Shown here: piece after piece, positions 1-11,350 of the stretch | Position numbering within the stretch: the stretch's first letter is position 1 | Layout: each line of letters starts with the position of its first letter | From: Conchocele bisecta | Lineage: Eukaryota; Mollusca; Bivalvia; Lucinida; Thyasiridae | Direction of reading: 5' to 3' | Assembly (NCBI GenBank): GCA_029237695.1 | Contig: CM055268.1 | Span: forward strand, 55,823,131 to 55,887,130 | DNA length: 64,000 nucleotides | Made by a program: the position numbers and the translations under genes | The notes under the pieces: generated by a model | Seen by the model: only the letters and a program-made list of their open reading frames with translations | What the model was told of the DNA's origin: nothing | The model's database searches: none

Positions 1-960
1 GTAGCCAAACTTAAAAGTTATGGTCCATGTGTGAAGCCTTTTCAGATTTGTTAAAATGGAGGTCATCGCTAATCCAAGATGGCCGCCGTCTAAAAATAGC
101 ATAAATTCTTAAAAAATCTTCTTCTCATGAACCGCTAGCCGGATTTCGACGAAACTTGGTAGGAATGATCGATGTACAATGCTCTTTCAAAGTTGTTAAA
201 ATGGTGATCCCGACCCCGGGGTCAAAAATGGGCGTGGCCCGTGGGGTCAAATTTTATTTTTGACCGAATATGGTCATGTTATATATCAAATCGAAGGTAT
301 CAATGAGGCGATCACTCTGGTACATTTTTTGTACAAATCGGATTGTTATGTCATCCAAGATGGCGCCGAAATGTCAAAAGGTCGTTTTATTTTATTGGAG
401 ATTTCAAAATTCTTCTTCACATGGCTTGGCCCATGGTAGCCAAACTTAAAAGTTATGGTCCATGGGTGAAGCCTTTTCAGATTTGTTAAAATGGAGGTCA
501 TCGCTAATCCAAGATGGCCGCCGTCTAAAAATAGCATAAATTCTTATCTTCTTCTCATGAACCGCTAGCCGGATTTCGACGAAAAACTTGGTAGGAATGA
601 TCGATGTACATTGCTCTTTGAAAGTTGTTAAAATGGTGACCCCGGGGTCAAAAATGGGCGTGGCCCGTGGGGTCAAATTGTGGTCAAATTTTATTTTTGA
701 CTGAATATGGTCATGTCATATATCAAATTGAAGGTATCAATGAGGCGATCACTCTGGTGCAATATTTGTCGGAATCGGATGATTATGTCATCCATGATGG
801 CCACCAAAAGGTCCATTTATTCAAGATTTTTAACGTCTTCTTCTCAGGAACCACATGGCCGATGCTGGGTGAAGCATTTTGAGATTTTGTAAAATGAGAG
901 TCATCGCTTAATCCAAGATGACCGCCATCTAAAAATAGCACAATTTTTTTAAAACACATA
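1..960. repeat. ~436-bp tandem repeat, about two copies
   Basis: The block starting at base 1 recurs from about 437 almost unchanged. It contains the GATGGCCGCCGTC segment, a GACCCCGGGGTC palindrome and a GGGCGTGGCC stretch. A third, diverged and truncated copy runs from about 857 to 955. The array is cut by the left window edge. No gene is seen in it. Confidence 0.85.
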
Positions 961-1235
961 AACTCAATGTCACATTCTCCTCTGGTGTTCATGGAGTCAG
1001 GTGAGCGAATTAGGGCCATCATGGCCCTCTTGTTACATACCTTATATCTCCACAACACTTACTCCGATTTACTTCAAATATTTCTTTATTATCATCCATA
1101 TTTTTATGCCCCCGCTACCGAAAGGTACGGGGCATATAGTGTTACCGGCGTCCGTCCGTACGTCCGTCCCATCCGTCCGTACGTCCCGATATTACCATAT
1201 TCTTTAGTAATTTCTACATGGCTTCACATATTATG

Positions 1236-3000
1236 TCAATATTTATACATGTGATACATATGAACATGCCTTACACACTCCACCCCCCAGTACTTCGACC
1301 TTCACCTTTGGCCTTGACCTTTTCCACTTTAAATGTTTGCTTGGCACTTTGGGACAAATCTACGTGCACGTTTCTCAATCCTACACTAACTTCTCAATAC
1401 TTCTGCCAATCGCTTAAATTATTTATTTTACACATGATACATATGAACATGCCCTACACACTCCACCACCCAGTACTTCGACCTTGACCATTTGGCCTTG
1501 ACCTTTTCCACTTTAAATGTTTGCTTGGCACTTTGGACAAATCTACGTGCACGTTTCTCAATCCTACACTAACTTCTCAATACTTTTGCCAATCGCTTAA
1601 ATATTTATACACATGATACATATGAACATGCCCTACACCACTCCACCACCAAGTACTTCGACCTTGACCTTTGGTGGCCTTGACCTTTTCCACTTTAAAA
1701 TGTTTGCTTGTCACTTTGGGACAAATCTACGTGCACGTTTCTCAATCCTACACTAACTTCTCAATACTTTTGCCAATCGCTTAAATATTTATACACATGA
1801 TATATGAACATGCCCTACACACTCCACCACCCAGTACTTCGGCCTTGACCTTTGACCTTTGACCTTTTCACTTTAAATGTTTGCTTGGCACTTGGGACAA
1901 ATCTACGTGCACGTTTCTCAATCCTACACTAACTTCTCAATACTTTTTGCCAATCGCTTAAATATTTATACACATGATACATATGAACATGCCCTACACA
2001 CTCCACCACCCAGTACTTCGACCTTGACCTTTGGCCTTGACCTTTTCCACTTTAAATGTTTGCTTGGCACTTTGGGACAAATCTACGTGCACGTTTCTCA
2101 ATCCTACACTAACTTCTCAATACTTTTGCCAATCGCTTAAATATTTATACACATGATACATATGAACATGCCCTACACACTCCACCACCCAATACTTTCA
2201 CCTTTGGCCTTGACCTTTTCCACTTTAAATGTTTGCTTGCCACTTTGGGACAAATCTACGTGCGCGTTTCTCAATCCTACACTAACTTCTCAATACTTTT
2301 GCCAATCGCTTAAATATTTATACACATGATACATATGAACATGCCCTACACACTCCACCACCCAGTACTTCGACCTTGACCTTTGACCTTCACCTTTTCT
2401 ACTTTAATTTTTACTTAGCACTTTGGGACAAATCTACGTGCACGTTTCTCAATCCTACACTAACTTCTCAATACTTTTGCCAATCGCTTAAATATTTATA
2501 CACATGATACATATGAACATGCCCTACACACTCCACCACCCAGTACTTTGACATTTGGCCTTGACCTTTTCCACTTTAAATGTTTGCTTGACACTTTGGG
2601 ACAAATCTACGTGCACGTTTCTCAATCCTACACTAACTTCTCAATACTTTTGCCAATCGCTTAAATATTTATACACATGATACATATGAACATGCCCTAC
2701 ACACTCCACCACCCAGTACTTCGACCTTGACCTTTGACCTTCACCTTTTCTACTTTAAATTTGTACTTAGCACTTTGGGACAAATCTACGTGCACGTTTC
2801 TCAATCCTACAATAACTTCTCAATACTTTTGCCAATCGCTTAAATATTTATACACATGATACATATGAACATGCCTTACACACTCCACCACTCATTACTT
2901 CGACCTTCACCTTTGACCTTCACCTTTTCCACTTTAATTGTTTACTTGCCACTTTGGGACAAATCTACGTGCGAGTTTCTCAATCCTACACTAACTTTCA
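1236..3000 (+). repeat. ~178-bp tandem repeat, about ten copies
   Basis: GATACATATGAACATGCC recurs about every 178 bp near 1253, 1436, 1615, 1797, 1976, 2155, 2330, 2507, 2684 and 2861. Between these lie conserved CTACGTGCACGTTTCTCAAT and GCCAATCGCTTAAAT blocks. It forms the left part of the core of the element at 1106-3356 and is absent from the copy at 62314. Confidence 0.92.
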
Positions 3001-3290
3001 CACACGCATTGCTCCAATGGTCCTCTACCGCCCTGTGACAAATCCACATTTGTCCTGCCCCCGCTAAGCACAGGGTCAAGGTCACAGACTTGGTGCGTTT
3101 GAAACCTTAACATTCAGTTAAATGGCTTATAATTTGTGTTTCCTTGCTCGGATCTGCTTCACATTTCACACACGCATTGCTACAATGGTCCTCTACCGCC
3201 CTGTGACAAATCCACATTCGTCCCGCCCCCACTAAGCCCAGGGTCAAGGTGCGTTCAAAACCTTAACGCTCGGGTAAATGGCTTATAATC
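3000..3290 (+). repeat. Two copies of the ~168-bp core unit
   Basis: Two units start with ACACACGCATTGCT and contain GGTCCTCTACCGCCCTGTGA. They match the last two units at 63280-63590, including shared variants such as CATTCAGTTAAATGG. Confidence 0.85.
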
Positions 3291-3667
3291 AAATATGCCT
3301 CGTTTTCTTTGGCTGCCAGCGGGGGCATTCGTGTGCCAACAGGCCACATTTCTAGTTCATTCTATAGCCCACCCATGCGGCCCACATGCCCAAGATCAGG
3401 GTCAAATGACATTAAAATTTGTGTTAAAGCTTTTACATACCTTATATCTCCACAGCCCTTAATTCAAACTTCAAATAAATACACTCTGAGACCCATCAAA
3501 TGCCTCGGCGGGCTCAGCATGCGGGCCGTGGCCATCTGGTTTGTTATCTTTCACGGAAATAGGTCTGTAATGTGTTGGGGACATCCCCACAAACCATACG
3601 GTACCATGTGTCACCATGTTAAAATTTGTCAGTGTATTTGTATGTAAGTGCATGTATTCTATGGAAC

Positions 3668-3975
3668 CAGTAGCCTATTTCACCAACATTGCAAAGTATA
3701 CTTTTCTAGCAAAGTATACTTTGAGGGAGTAATCATTATTTTCCCCGAAATGCATTATCTCATATAGAACTAACGACTGCATATATTTGATGATTACAAG
3801 TATGCAGAATTATTATACTGAATTTATTACATTATCACAGCCAAAATGGCTGTGATAATGTAATAAATTCAGTATAATAAAAACGAATAAATTTATCCTA
3901 AAATTGAAAATATCTCCCTCAAAGTATACTTTGCTAGATAAGTATACTTTGCAATGTTGGTGAAATAGGCTACTG
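3668..3975. repeat. Foldback MITE, family A (copy 1)
   Basis: The ends are CAGTAGCC and GGCTACTG inverted. Next inside are AAGTATACTT blocks on each arm. The centre (3813-3880) is a ~32-bp-stem palindrome around CAGCCAAAATGGCTG. It sits ~100 bp upstream of the first SKP2 exon in the window. Confidence 0.88.
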
Positions 3976-4072
3976 ATCTTGATATATTTGGAGGTGCATT
4001 CTCGGATGGGTCCATGTTCCCGGGGCACACCCTGGGTATGCTGAACACTGCATTTGTTCATTTTCCTTTCAG

Positions 4073-7000
4073 ATCGATGCTCCTATATTCACAGGCCTGA
4101 CTAGTCCTATAAAATGTACAAGGTTAGTATACTAAATATGGCCCCAGCTTTCACTGTCCAGACTTTCACCCTTTCAACACGACAGGCCTCTATAGCGGTG
4201 TTTGCAAACAATGTAGATCCAGAGGAGATGGCTCGTAACGACCGGTCTCCTCAGGATCTGCACTTTTTGCAAGTACTTTTCATCCATTTTTTTTAAGAAG
4301 AAAAAACACAACTTCAGAAAAGGACTAGTCTGAAAATCATTTTGCGACCATTTTTTATGGTGCAGTGAAGCCTCTCTAAACCGGACACCCTGGGAGCTCC
4401 CCAGGGTGTCCGGTTTAGAGAGGTTTCACTGTAAATCTGGCATTTGATCATTCCGAGCCATATTTGTGTGCTGTGCAATCATGAACAGACAGTATCACCT
4501 GAGATAAATGACTAAGAAGCCCATCAACAATATGCTCACAGATGTGTCCTTGGTGTCTGGTGTAGAGGTTCCACTGTATATGAATTCAGGATTATATGGT
4601 TCCAGTATAGGAATGAATGGCCTTTTTGTGGAATTTATCGGGGATATAAACTTGGAAAAGTCGCGGGAATACTGGACGAGGCCTTGGATTCCACAAAAAG
4701 GCCATTCATTCCTTATAATTCCAGCATTTGAAATAAATTCATCAAGAAAATGTGTTTATTTTCCGTTTTCTTAAGAATTATTTTAACTGCGCCTCACGGT
4801 TACAGAAAGTAGTTCGGCGTGTGAGTTTACTGGGATATAAATTTTGGACAGAGACTTGCGACGGGCCAATCAAATGTTAGGGAATTGTGTAAATATTTTT
4901 GTGCTGGAATTATTGTGGTCGCAAATTATCATATTGTCTCGTTTATAATTCCTTGTGCTAATTGCAGTTATCCAAAGTGCAATATTTAGACCTCAGCATG
5001 GCTGGGACTACCACCACAGTCCTGGAGCAGCTATTCTGTATATGTAAAGATCTCCGCAAACTCAGTCTGGAAAACCTCGAGCTCAACGATAAAATATGCA
5101 GGTAATTCAGCTGGTACCTTTCATGTATCGTCACTTACTGTTAATTATATAGTTTTGTCTTGCCCGCATTAGTGGAAAGTGAGACATAGTGGTCATAATT
5201 CCGGCAGCGGCATTGTAGGTGTCGACAATTGTGGATGTATGTCAAAATGTTGCCCATCTCCTCATATGTAGGTCACATTGGTGCCTAACCACGCTGTGTC
5301 ATTTCTTTATTTGTGTGAATCACTCGCCGGCAATCGCCTTGTTAAATGATAACCACACACATTGTCAAGCAGTTTGCGGAGTCTGAGAGTTCAATTTAGT
5401 GAGCACAATAACGTCAATTGCGCTTAAGATGATTTTCACTTATTGCCGTGGCGACTTGACATGCATGCCTCATTCACTGTCTCTGCTACATCATTGTGGA
5501 TTAGCTTGGAGTTTTTAAATTATGCTTATAGAGAGTAGGTTAGTGCCGTGAATGGGAAAAAATATCTGGCAAGGCTCAGGAAACGGGATGGACGAGGCTC
5601 TTCCGAGCACATCCCGTTTCCGTGCCGCGCCAGATATTTTTTCCCATTCACGGCACTAACCTACTATTATATTTATCCCGTCAACACCTACAAATGGCTG
5701 TAAAATACAAAAATAGTATTAACTGGATATCAAAAATGTTTCACGGCACCGTGTTTCACGGCACATACGCACTGTTGACGGGATAAATTATTCATACTGC
5801 ATTCATTGGTCACCATTCTTGTGAGGTGGTATTTTGTCGTGCCCGCTTGCGGACAGCGCAATATAGTCGGCACATTGGCGTGCATCCAGTTAGAGTTTTT
5901 GGATAAAGCTTTTTGGTATACTATCAAAGCCTCGGTGGGCATGACATGCGGGCCGCAGCCATGTACTTTTAAATATTAATATGTCTTGAAAATCAGGAGA
6001 GTATATAATGGATGATCGATGTTTTCAAATGTACAGAAATTTTCTAGTTGGTATCAAAAGTTAAAAAAAATTACAAGTCACATGGCTTATTTTTACATAA
6101 TAATTATTACAGCTCTATAGGAGAAAACAAAGAATTAGAAGTTCTCAATCTGGCCATGTGTTCGGGTCTCACAGCCAACGGTCTCATGCCAATCACATCC
6201 AACTGTCGCAAGTAAGTACCAGTAAGATGGCTAACCATTGAGTGTAATCTCGATCTAGTTCAATTTAACCCTTTCAACCTAAACGGTCATAAGGCAAACA
6301 CTGTAGATCCAGATGAGCCGGCTTGTAACAAGCCGGCTCATCTGAATCTGCAGTGTTTGTGAAAGTATTTTTCATATATTTTAAAAGTCTGATTAATGAG
6401 CATGGTACTATCAATGTCGGATATTTATGGGTGTAAAGGTTAAAGTACTTTATTGTAATACGTTTGGTATCCATCTGATAAGCCATTTAATGTTTGTACT
6501 GTGTGTCTGTGACGTTTGCCGGAGTTTCGGATGGGTTGTGGCCTAGGGGTTGGAACACCTGACTTCCAATCCGCAGGTTGTGGGTTCAAACCTCGCCTTG
6601 GGCGTGAAAAACACTTTCAATTATTTCCATACCACTGGTCTGTCGGATGAGACTAAACTGTGGTCCCGTCTCTTATATGACCTTAGCTGTTGCTGGGACG
6701 TTAAACCCTTTCAATTTTGCCTGCGTTTCCTATCTGCCAACTTGGGCATTTGTGTGCCGACGGGCCACATTTTCCTGTTTTAATGTAATTTTAGTTTTGA
6801 AAGTTCATTTAATACTTTCCTTGCACCGATGCATTCATTGTATCTGACCTAGAAGTTGAACAGGCGTACGACCCCAATCAGTCGATCATTATCCAAAATT
6901 ATGTTCAAACACGTACTCAGATAAGTCAATATATGTAATCCTTGATCATTATTCTGCGTGTACATCCTAATTGATACTTTTCTATATTGATGGACCATTT

Positions 7001-10000
7001 CCATTACATCAATATTCTACAAGTGCGTTTCCTCCGTTCCAGGATCGAGTCGTTACACCTGGGCTGGACCAACCTACACCGCCACAGCATCGTCTACCTG
7101 TGTCTATGTCTACCTCAGAACCTACTCAAGCTCAACCTCAGTGGCTGCCGCGAAAACGTCTCCGATGATGGTGAGTATTGGTGGACCAGCTACCGATATG
7201 ATTAATAAGATCACAAGTAACTTCCCCTTCGCTCAGTATTTTAAATTTTCTTTGTTCCTGGCCAGTAGCCGATTTCATCAAAATTGCAAAGTATACTTAT
7301 CTAGTAAAGTATACTTTGAGGGAGTAATCATATATTTTTCATGAAATGCATTATTTCATATAGAATTAATGACTGCATATATTTGATGATTAAAAGTAAT
7401 CGGAATTATTATACTGAATTTATTACATTATCACAGCCAAAATGGCTGTGATAATGTAATAAATTCAGTATAATAAAAATGAATAAATTAATCCTTAAAT
7501 TGAAAATTTCTCCGTCAAAGTATACTTTGCTAGATAAGTATACTTTGCAATGTATATGCTACATTTTATACAGCAAATTTGCTTCTCGCTGCCCTGGATG
7601 TATATTAGTGTCTGGCGCTTATATGTGGCTGTCACTGGAGGAATAGAGATTATGGTGTTTACTGAAAACGTGCCTGATCTGTTTACATACTCCTGTAGCT
7701 ACCGTATTTAGCCGTGTATTGCGCGCACTGGTGTACAACGCGCATCTATATTTTGGGGGGAAAAATCAGGGAAAAAAATAGTTCACGTCTATAGCGCGCA
7801 AAAAAAAAATAAAAAAATAAGAAAATTGCATTCCGAGTTCACATCCACAATGCTGAACGTGTGCTGTTAGGCTCTCTCGAAGAGAAAAATATCGCCAAAG
7901 GTCAGCTTTGTGGCATAAATTAAACTTTATATTGTCTAAAAGTATGTTATATTTATTGTTATTTACTCATTAATATGCTTAATAAAAATTCATGATGCAT
8001 GTAATAAACTTATTGAACCTACTTACGAAGAAATTTGTTTTATATAATTCCACCATATTTGCCATTCGTGTAGAACATAATTACCCTTATCGCAAACACA
8101 CAGCAGGCTAGCCATGTGTAAACTTCTTCCCCAAGGCGATAATAACTCCCTACTAGTGACCTGCACACGAGAAATGGGCCCTCCCTAAACAATTCCCCCC
8201 AGCTAAATATTGACACTGTGAACCACCGTGGATATACGGAGGTAACAGATAGTGTGTATTAACTGTTTATTGATTAGGTTTAACAATATACATAGGTACT
8301 ACCTGAATACACGACATTCCAGCATAGCCCCATACAGAGTATGCGCAGATGAATCAGGGGCTATGCTGGTCGCACATGTCATAAGGTATTGATGCGTGAA
8401 TACTTGTCAATACTTTACAAAAATAGAAACACAGTCAGTCGGCACCTAGCAACGAAAAACGACCATTACCGAGTGTTACCGAATGCGATCTGAATGGGCG
8501 CGACACTTGATTTAGCATCTAAAATCTTACATCAAGCGCTTATGGGATTGAGATGATCTGTCCTCATTAATTATTCACAGAATGGCAGACGTGTGACGTC
8601 ACTTTGAAAATGTACAACCAAACAATACCCGACAGACAACATTTGACCGATATGAGATCGATACAATTACCAGCGTAAATACAGAAAACACGTAAATTTC
8701 CTCTAATACACGTAGCCTCTTATGTTACGAGCCTGGCTATATTAAATCCCAAAATATACCAATTTACCATCAATCTATACTTACCGCATCCATTCATATC
8801 GATTGATTCATTTTCTCTTGTTTCACACTATGCGTATTTAAACGTCTGTCAAAAATTGACATTTCCGTTTCCGGGCTTGTTTTGTTTGCGTGAAACTGGC
8901 AGAAATCAGTTGGAAAAAATGTTTGAAATTTATGTTCCTACTTATAACGCGCAGGGTGACTTCTGGATTAAAAATGGGGCTGAAAAAATGCGCGTAATAC
9001 ACGCCTAAATACGGTATATGTGGCTGTGACTGGAGAAATGGGGCTTATGGGTTTTGTAGCCAGTGTAGGCACTTTCGGTTAATTAATAAGTTTTCTGGCG
9101 GTTCTCCCATCTGCCACCGGAGGCATTCGTACGCTGAGAGGCCACATTTCTTCAGTTCTGATCCCCCCCCTCCCATCACCACTACCATCTGTACAGGCGA
9201 AATATCGAATCCAACCCTGTTCACCCGTCCTAAAATGAACTCTGCTGTTGACAATAAACACTATTGTTACATGGTTTCCGTTGTTTGCACATATGTGCAA
9301 ACAAATAGCGCGTGCTGTTTGCACATGGCTTTAGGCAATGCTCATTCCGGGGCCGCGCGTAATGGATGTGCCTTCATGACGTCACTACGCGGAAGTGCCT
9401 TCATGACGTCACTACTTCATGATGTTCATGACGCGGCCCCGGAATATGCATACCGAAAATTATCTACGTGAATGGGACGATTTTATAAAAGTACTGAAAA
9501 TACTGAATATAATGCTCAAATTACATCAGTTTTTTGTTGGAAATGTAACAATAACGTTTGATCATGTCCAGCAGTGTGCAAACGTTTGCTGTGGCCCGAG
9601 GGAACTGTTTGAACCCGCGGCCTGCGACCTTGGGGGTTCAAATAGTTCCCTCGGGCCACAGCAAACTTTTGCACACGGCTGGACATGATCAAACCTTATA
9701 TTAACCGTTTCAACATTACAGCCCTCTATAGCTGTGTTTAGATCCAGACGAGCCGGTTCTTCGGGATCTGAACTTTTTGCAAGTAATTTTCATATTTTTT
9801 ACAACAAAAACACCCCCTTTTCATAACTGGACTAGTTTGAAATTAATTTTGTGGTGATTGGATTGGTTGCAAAATGAACATATCAAAATCCATTCCAGTT
9901 ACTTAGGGATGAAAGGATTAAACCCATTTACTTTTTCACATTCCAGAAGTGCTGCAGCTGTGTAAGACGTGTCCGAACCTGCGCGAGCTGGACCTGAGTG

Positions 10001-11332
10001 ACTCCACGTCCCTGACGAGTGACATGATCAGCCACGTGATCAAATGCCTGCCATCCCTGGAATACCTTGCCCTCAGTCGCTGCTACCACATCGTCCCCAG
10101 CTGTCTACCGTAAGTCCTGATATTGAATTATATGAGACCCGCCATGGGATTTTGTACCTTCGGACATCTGCGTAATTTCATTAAATATATTTACAAAATT
10201 TTCCTATTTTAAGTCAAAAGTTGACTAAATTTTCAGAATACCTGCAATTCTGCATGTACTCAATTTTGTCAACTTTTGATGGCAATTACGAAAAACGTAT
10301 TTGATGAAATTACGCAGGTGTCCGAAGGTACAAAATCACAAGGCGGGTCTCATATACAAGATGACCCATGTGATTTTGTACCTTTCATGTACGATTTTTC
10401 ATTAACAATAATTACAGAAGCTGATATGTACCGTAAATATTTAAACGTCAATAATTCCAGCACAAAAATATTTACACAATTTCCTAACATTTGATTGGCC
10501 CGTAGCAAGTCTCTGTCCAAAATTTATATCCCAGTAAACTCCCACGCCGAACTACTTTCCATAACCGTGAGGCGCAGTTAAAATAATTAAGAAAACGGAA
10601 AATAAACACATTTTCTTGATGAATTTATTTAAAATGCTGGAATTATAAGGAATGAATGGCGTTTTTGTTGAATTTATCGGGGATATAAACTTGGAAAAGT
10701 TGCGGGAATACTGGACAAAGGCCTTCCGGCTTTTGTCCAGTATTCCCGCGACTTTTGCAAGTTTATACCCCGATAAATTCCACAAAAAGGCCATTCATTC
10801 CTATAATATTTGACGAAATTTTCTGTGTTCGCATGAGAATATTGTGGGTTCATTGCCGGAAGGCTATTCTAAGTTTTGAACATACCATTTACAAAAATAC
10901 TCATAGTATTTCCGTCCCGCTGGTCTGTCGGATGAGACTAAACTGTGGTCCCGTCTCTTATATGACCTTAGCTGTTGCTGGGATGTTAAACCCTTTCACT
11001 TTTCATTGCCGGAAGGGTATTCTTTATAATTTCAGTTTTTAACATGCAATATGCTGCTTCCCCCAAGGCCTGTATATGACCATGCTGTTGATCATATGTG
11101 AATCTCCAATCAATTAAATAATACAACTGATTTCAGGGAATTAACGAAACTGTCCAACCTGGTTGCGATAGACGTGTTTGGAATGCTACGAGAGGGGGCG
11201 CTAGATCAGCTCAAGGAGAGTATGTCGAGGATAGAGATCAACAACTTCCCGTTCTCCAGTATTGCTCGGCCCACCACCGGCATCCATCGCACAAGTATAT
11301 GGGGGATACGTGTCCGCGAAAGCATTATATAG
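4073..11332 (+). CDS. SKP2: S-phase kinase-associated protein 2 (SKP2), LRR part, 5' partial
   Basis: Six exons join in phase: 4073-4122, 4997-5101, 6113-6211, 7043-7170, 9947-10109, 11137-11332 (stop TAG 11330-11332). They give 741 nt, 246 residues plus stop, and every junction is GT-AG. The product is the leucine-rich-repeat half of SKP2, the F-box substrate receptor of the SCF ubiquitin ligase, which in animals targets p27-type CDK inhibitors. LRR cores seen in order include LRKLSLENLELND, LEVLNLAMCSG, LLKLNLSGC, LRELDLSDS and LEYLALSRCYHI. The C-terminal tail keeps the family's SSIARPTTG and SIWGIR motifs. The match to human SKP2 is collinear from just after the F-box to the C-terminus. 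The F-box exons must lie left of the window, since 1-4000 holds only repeats; the first exon here begins in phase 0 after a TTTCCTTTCAG acceptor. Introns carry MITEs and a SINE. The stop codon is followed within 20 bp by a MITE. Confidence 0.93.
4364..4580. repeat. Foldback MITE, family O
   Basis: The palindrome CTCTCTAAACCGGACACCCTGG and its inverse spans 4369-4432. A second, partial inverted copy of the end lies at about 4545-4580. Related copies are at 11351, 36871, 41151 and 50008. Confidence 0.8.
4606..4914. repeat. MITE, family C (copy 1, one arm shortened)
   Basis: It starts TAGGAATGAATGGCC. The hairpin arm contains TCGGGGATATAAACTTGG. It ends with the outer arm running to TGCTGGAATTATT. 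The second hairpin arm is mostly deleted compared with the copies at 10453, 12663 and 17387. Confidence 0.82.
5526..5785. repeat. Foldback element, family K (copy 1)
   Basis: Inverted arms TAGGTTAGTGCCGTGAATGGG / CCCATTCACGGCACTAACCTA flank CATCCCGTTTCC inverted arms. GACGGGATAAAT closes the element. The second copy is at 45601-45861, in KRI1 intron DNA. Confidence 0.82.
6266..6450. repeat. TTAA-ended MITE, family G (copy 1)
   Basis: It starts TTAACCCTTTCAACC. A hairpin around CAGATGAGCCGGCTTGTAAC follows. It ends in GGTGTAAAGGTTAA. See the family G, H and Q finding. Confidence 0.78.
6531..6720 (+). repeat. tRNA-derived SINE
   Basis: An A-box-like TGGCCTAGGGGTTGG and a B-box-like GGTTCAAACCTCGCC stand at tRNA spacing. 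A conserved body (GTCTGTCGGATGAGAC) and the tail CCTTAGCTGTTGCTGGGACG ... TTAAACCC follow. The box pair marks pol III retroposons. A functional tRNA is excluded by the long appended body. Further copies lie at 23040 and, reversed, at 40745, 41630 and 52290. Confidence 0.85.
7263..7553. repeat. Foldback MITE, family A (copy 2)
   Basis: The left end is CAGTAGCCGATTTCATC and the central palindrome is around 7401-7474. The right end degrades after TTTGCAATGT. It begins ~90 bp after the SKP2 exon ending at 7170. Confidence 0.85.
7700..9016. mobile_element. Non-autonomous DNA transposon, 28-bp TIRs
   Basis: The left end TACCGTATTTAGCCGTGTAT (7700-7727) is matched by the inverted right end (8989-9016) with two mismatches over 28 bp. 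TA stands at both borders, which fits a TA target duplication. The 1.3-kb interior shows no long ORF and no transposase motif. It has an internal hairpin around 8323-8366 (CAGCATAGCCCC ... GGGGCTATGCTG). It lies in a SKP2 intron. The superfamily is uncertain. Confidence 0.72.
9018..9075 (+). repeat. Fragment of MITE family D
   Basis: The sequence TGTGGCTGTGACTGGAGAAA followed by TGGGGCTTATGGG is the family D end. A related end lies left of the TIR element at about 7622, so that element may have landed in or beside a D copy. Confidence 0.6.
9250..9700. repeat. Foldback element, family N (copy 1)
   Basis: Successive palindromes are: TTTGCACATATGTGCAAA; GGGGCCGCG inverted at 9349 and 9430; and GTGTGCAAACGTTTGCTGTGG inverted about CCGCGG. 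Two TGACGTCA motifs lie at about 9377 and 9404. A second copy occurs at 11470-11870. Confidence 0.75.
9703..9922. repeat. TTAA-ended MITE, family G (copy 2, diverged)
   Basis: TTAACCGTTTCAAC at the left and GATGAAAGGATTAAA at the right frame a body with CAGACGAGCCGG and a poly-A-rich stretch. It ends 25 bp before the SKP2 exon at 9947. Confidence 0.72.
10131..10372. repeat. Foldback MITE, family P (copy 1)
   Basis: Inverted arms: TGAGACCCGCC ... TTTTGTACCTTCGGACA against TGTCCGAAGGTACAAAATC ... GGCGGGTCTCA. An inner pair is AGTCAAAAGTTGAC / GTCAACTTTTGAT. It starts 22 bp after the SKP2 exon ending at 10109. Confidence 0.82.
10453..10807. repeat. MITE, family C (copy 2)
   Basis: The outer arm is AATTCCAGCACAAAAATATT. 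The strong inner hairpin (about 10646-10800) is built on AATGAATGGC ... GGGAATACTGGAC and its inverse. Confidence 0.88.
10893..11009 (+). repeat. SINE 3' fragment
   Basis: It carries GTCTGTCGGATGAGAC and the CCTTAGCTGTTGCTGGGATG tail of the SINE at 6531, without the tRNA-like head. Confidence 0.75.
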
Positions 11333-11350
11333 GCACGGCGGGTTTGTCAC

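Larger units (their letters stand above)
1106..3356 (+). mobile_element. Satellite-core element (pearl / Helentron-associated type), hybrid core
   Basis: The left end has a short GC-rich hairpin (CCCCCGCTACCGAAAGGTACG), then GTTACCGGCGTCCG and CGTCCGTACG runs. The right end has GGCTGCCAGCGGGGGCATTC and finishes at CCACATTTCTAGTT. The copies at 20051-20874 and 62314-63656 share both ends. Between the ends are two different tandem arrays. Unique ends flanking a tandem core is the architecture described for bivalve pearl and Helentron-associated elements; assignment to that class is inference. Confidence 0.7.

Noticed and set aside
4114..4296. Short plus ORF beginning at ATG 4114
   Set aside because: Its ATG is within the SKP2 exon 4073-4122 and the rest reads into intron and a family G-like MITE.
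6531..6610. Possible tRNA gene (A-box and B-box like motifs)
   Set aside because: The motifs belong to a dispersed SINE with a common body and tail. No complete cloverleaf with an anticodon arm could be drawn with confidence.
7700..9016. Helitron assignment for the 1.3-kb element
   Set aside because: It has clear terminal inverted repeats, which Helitrons lack.
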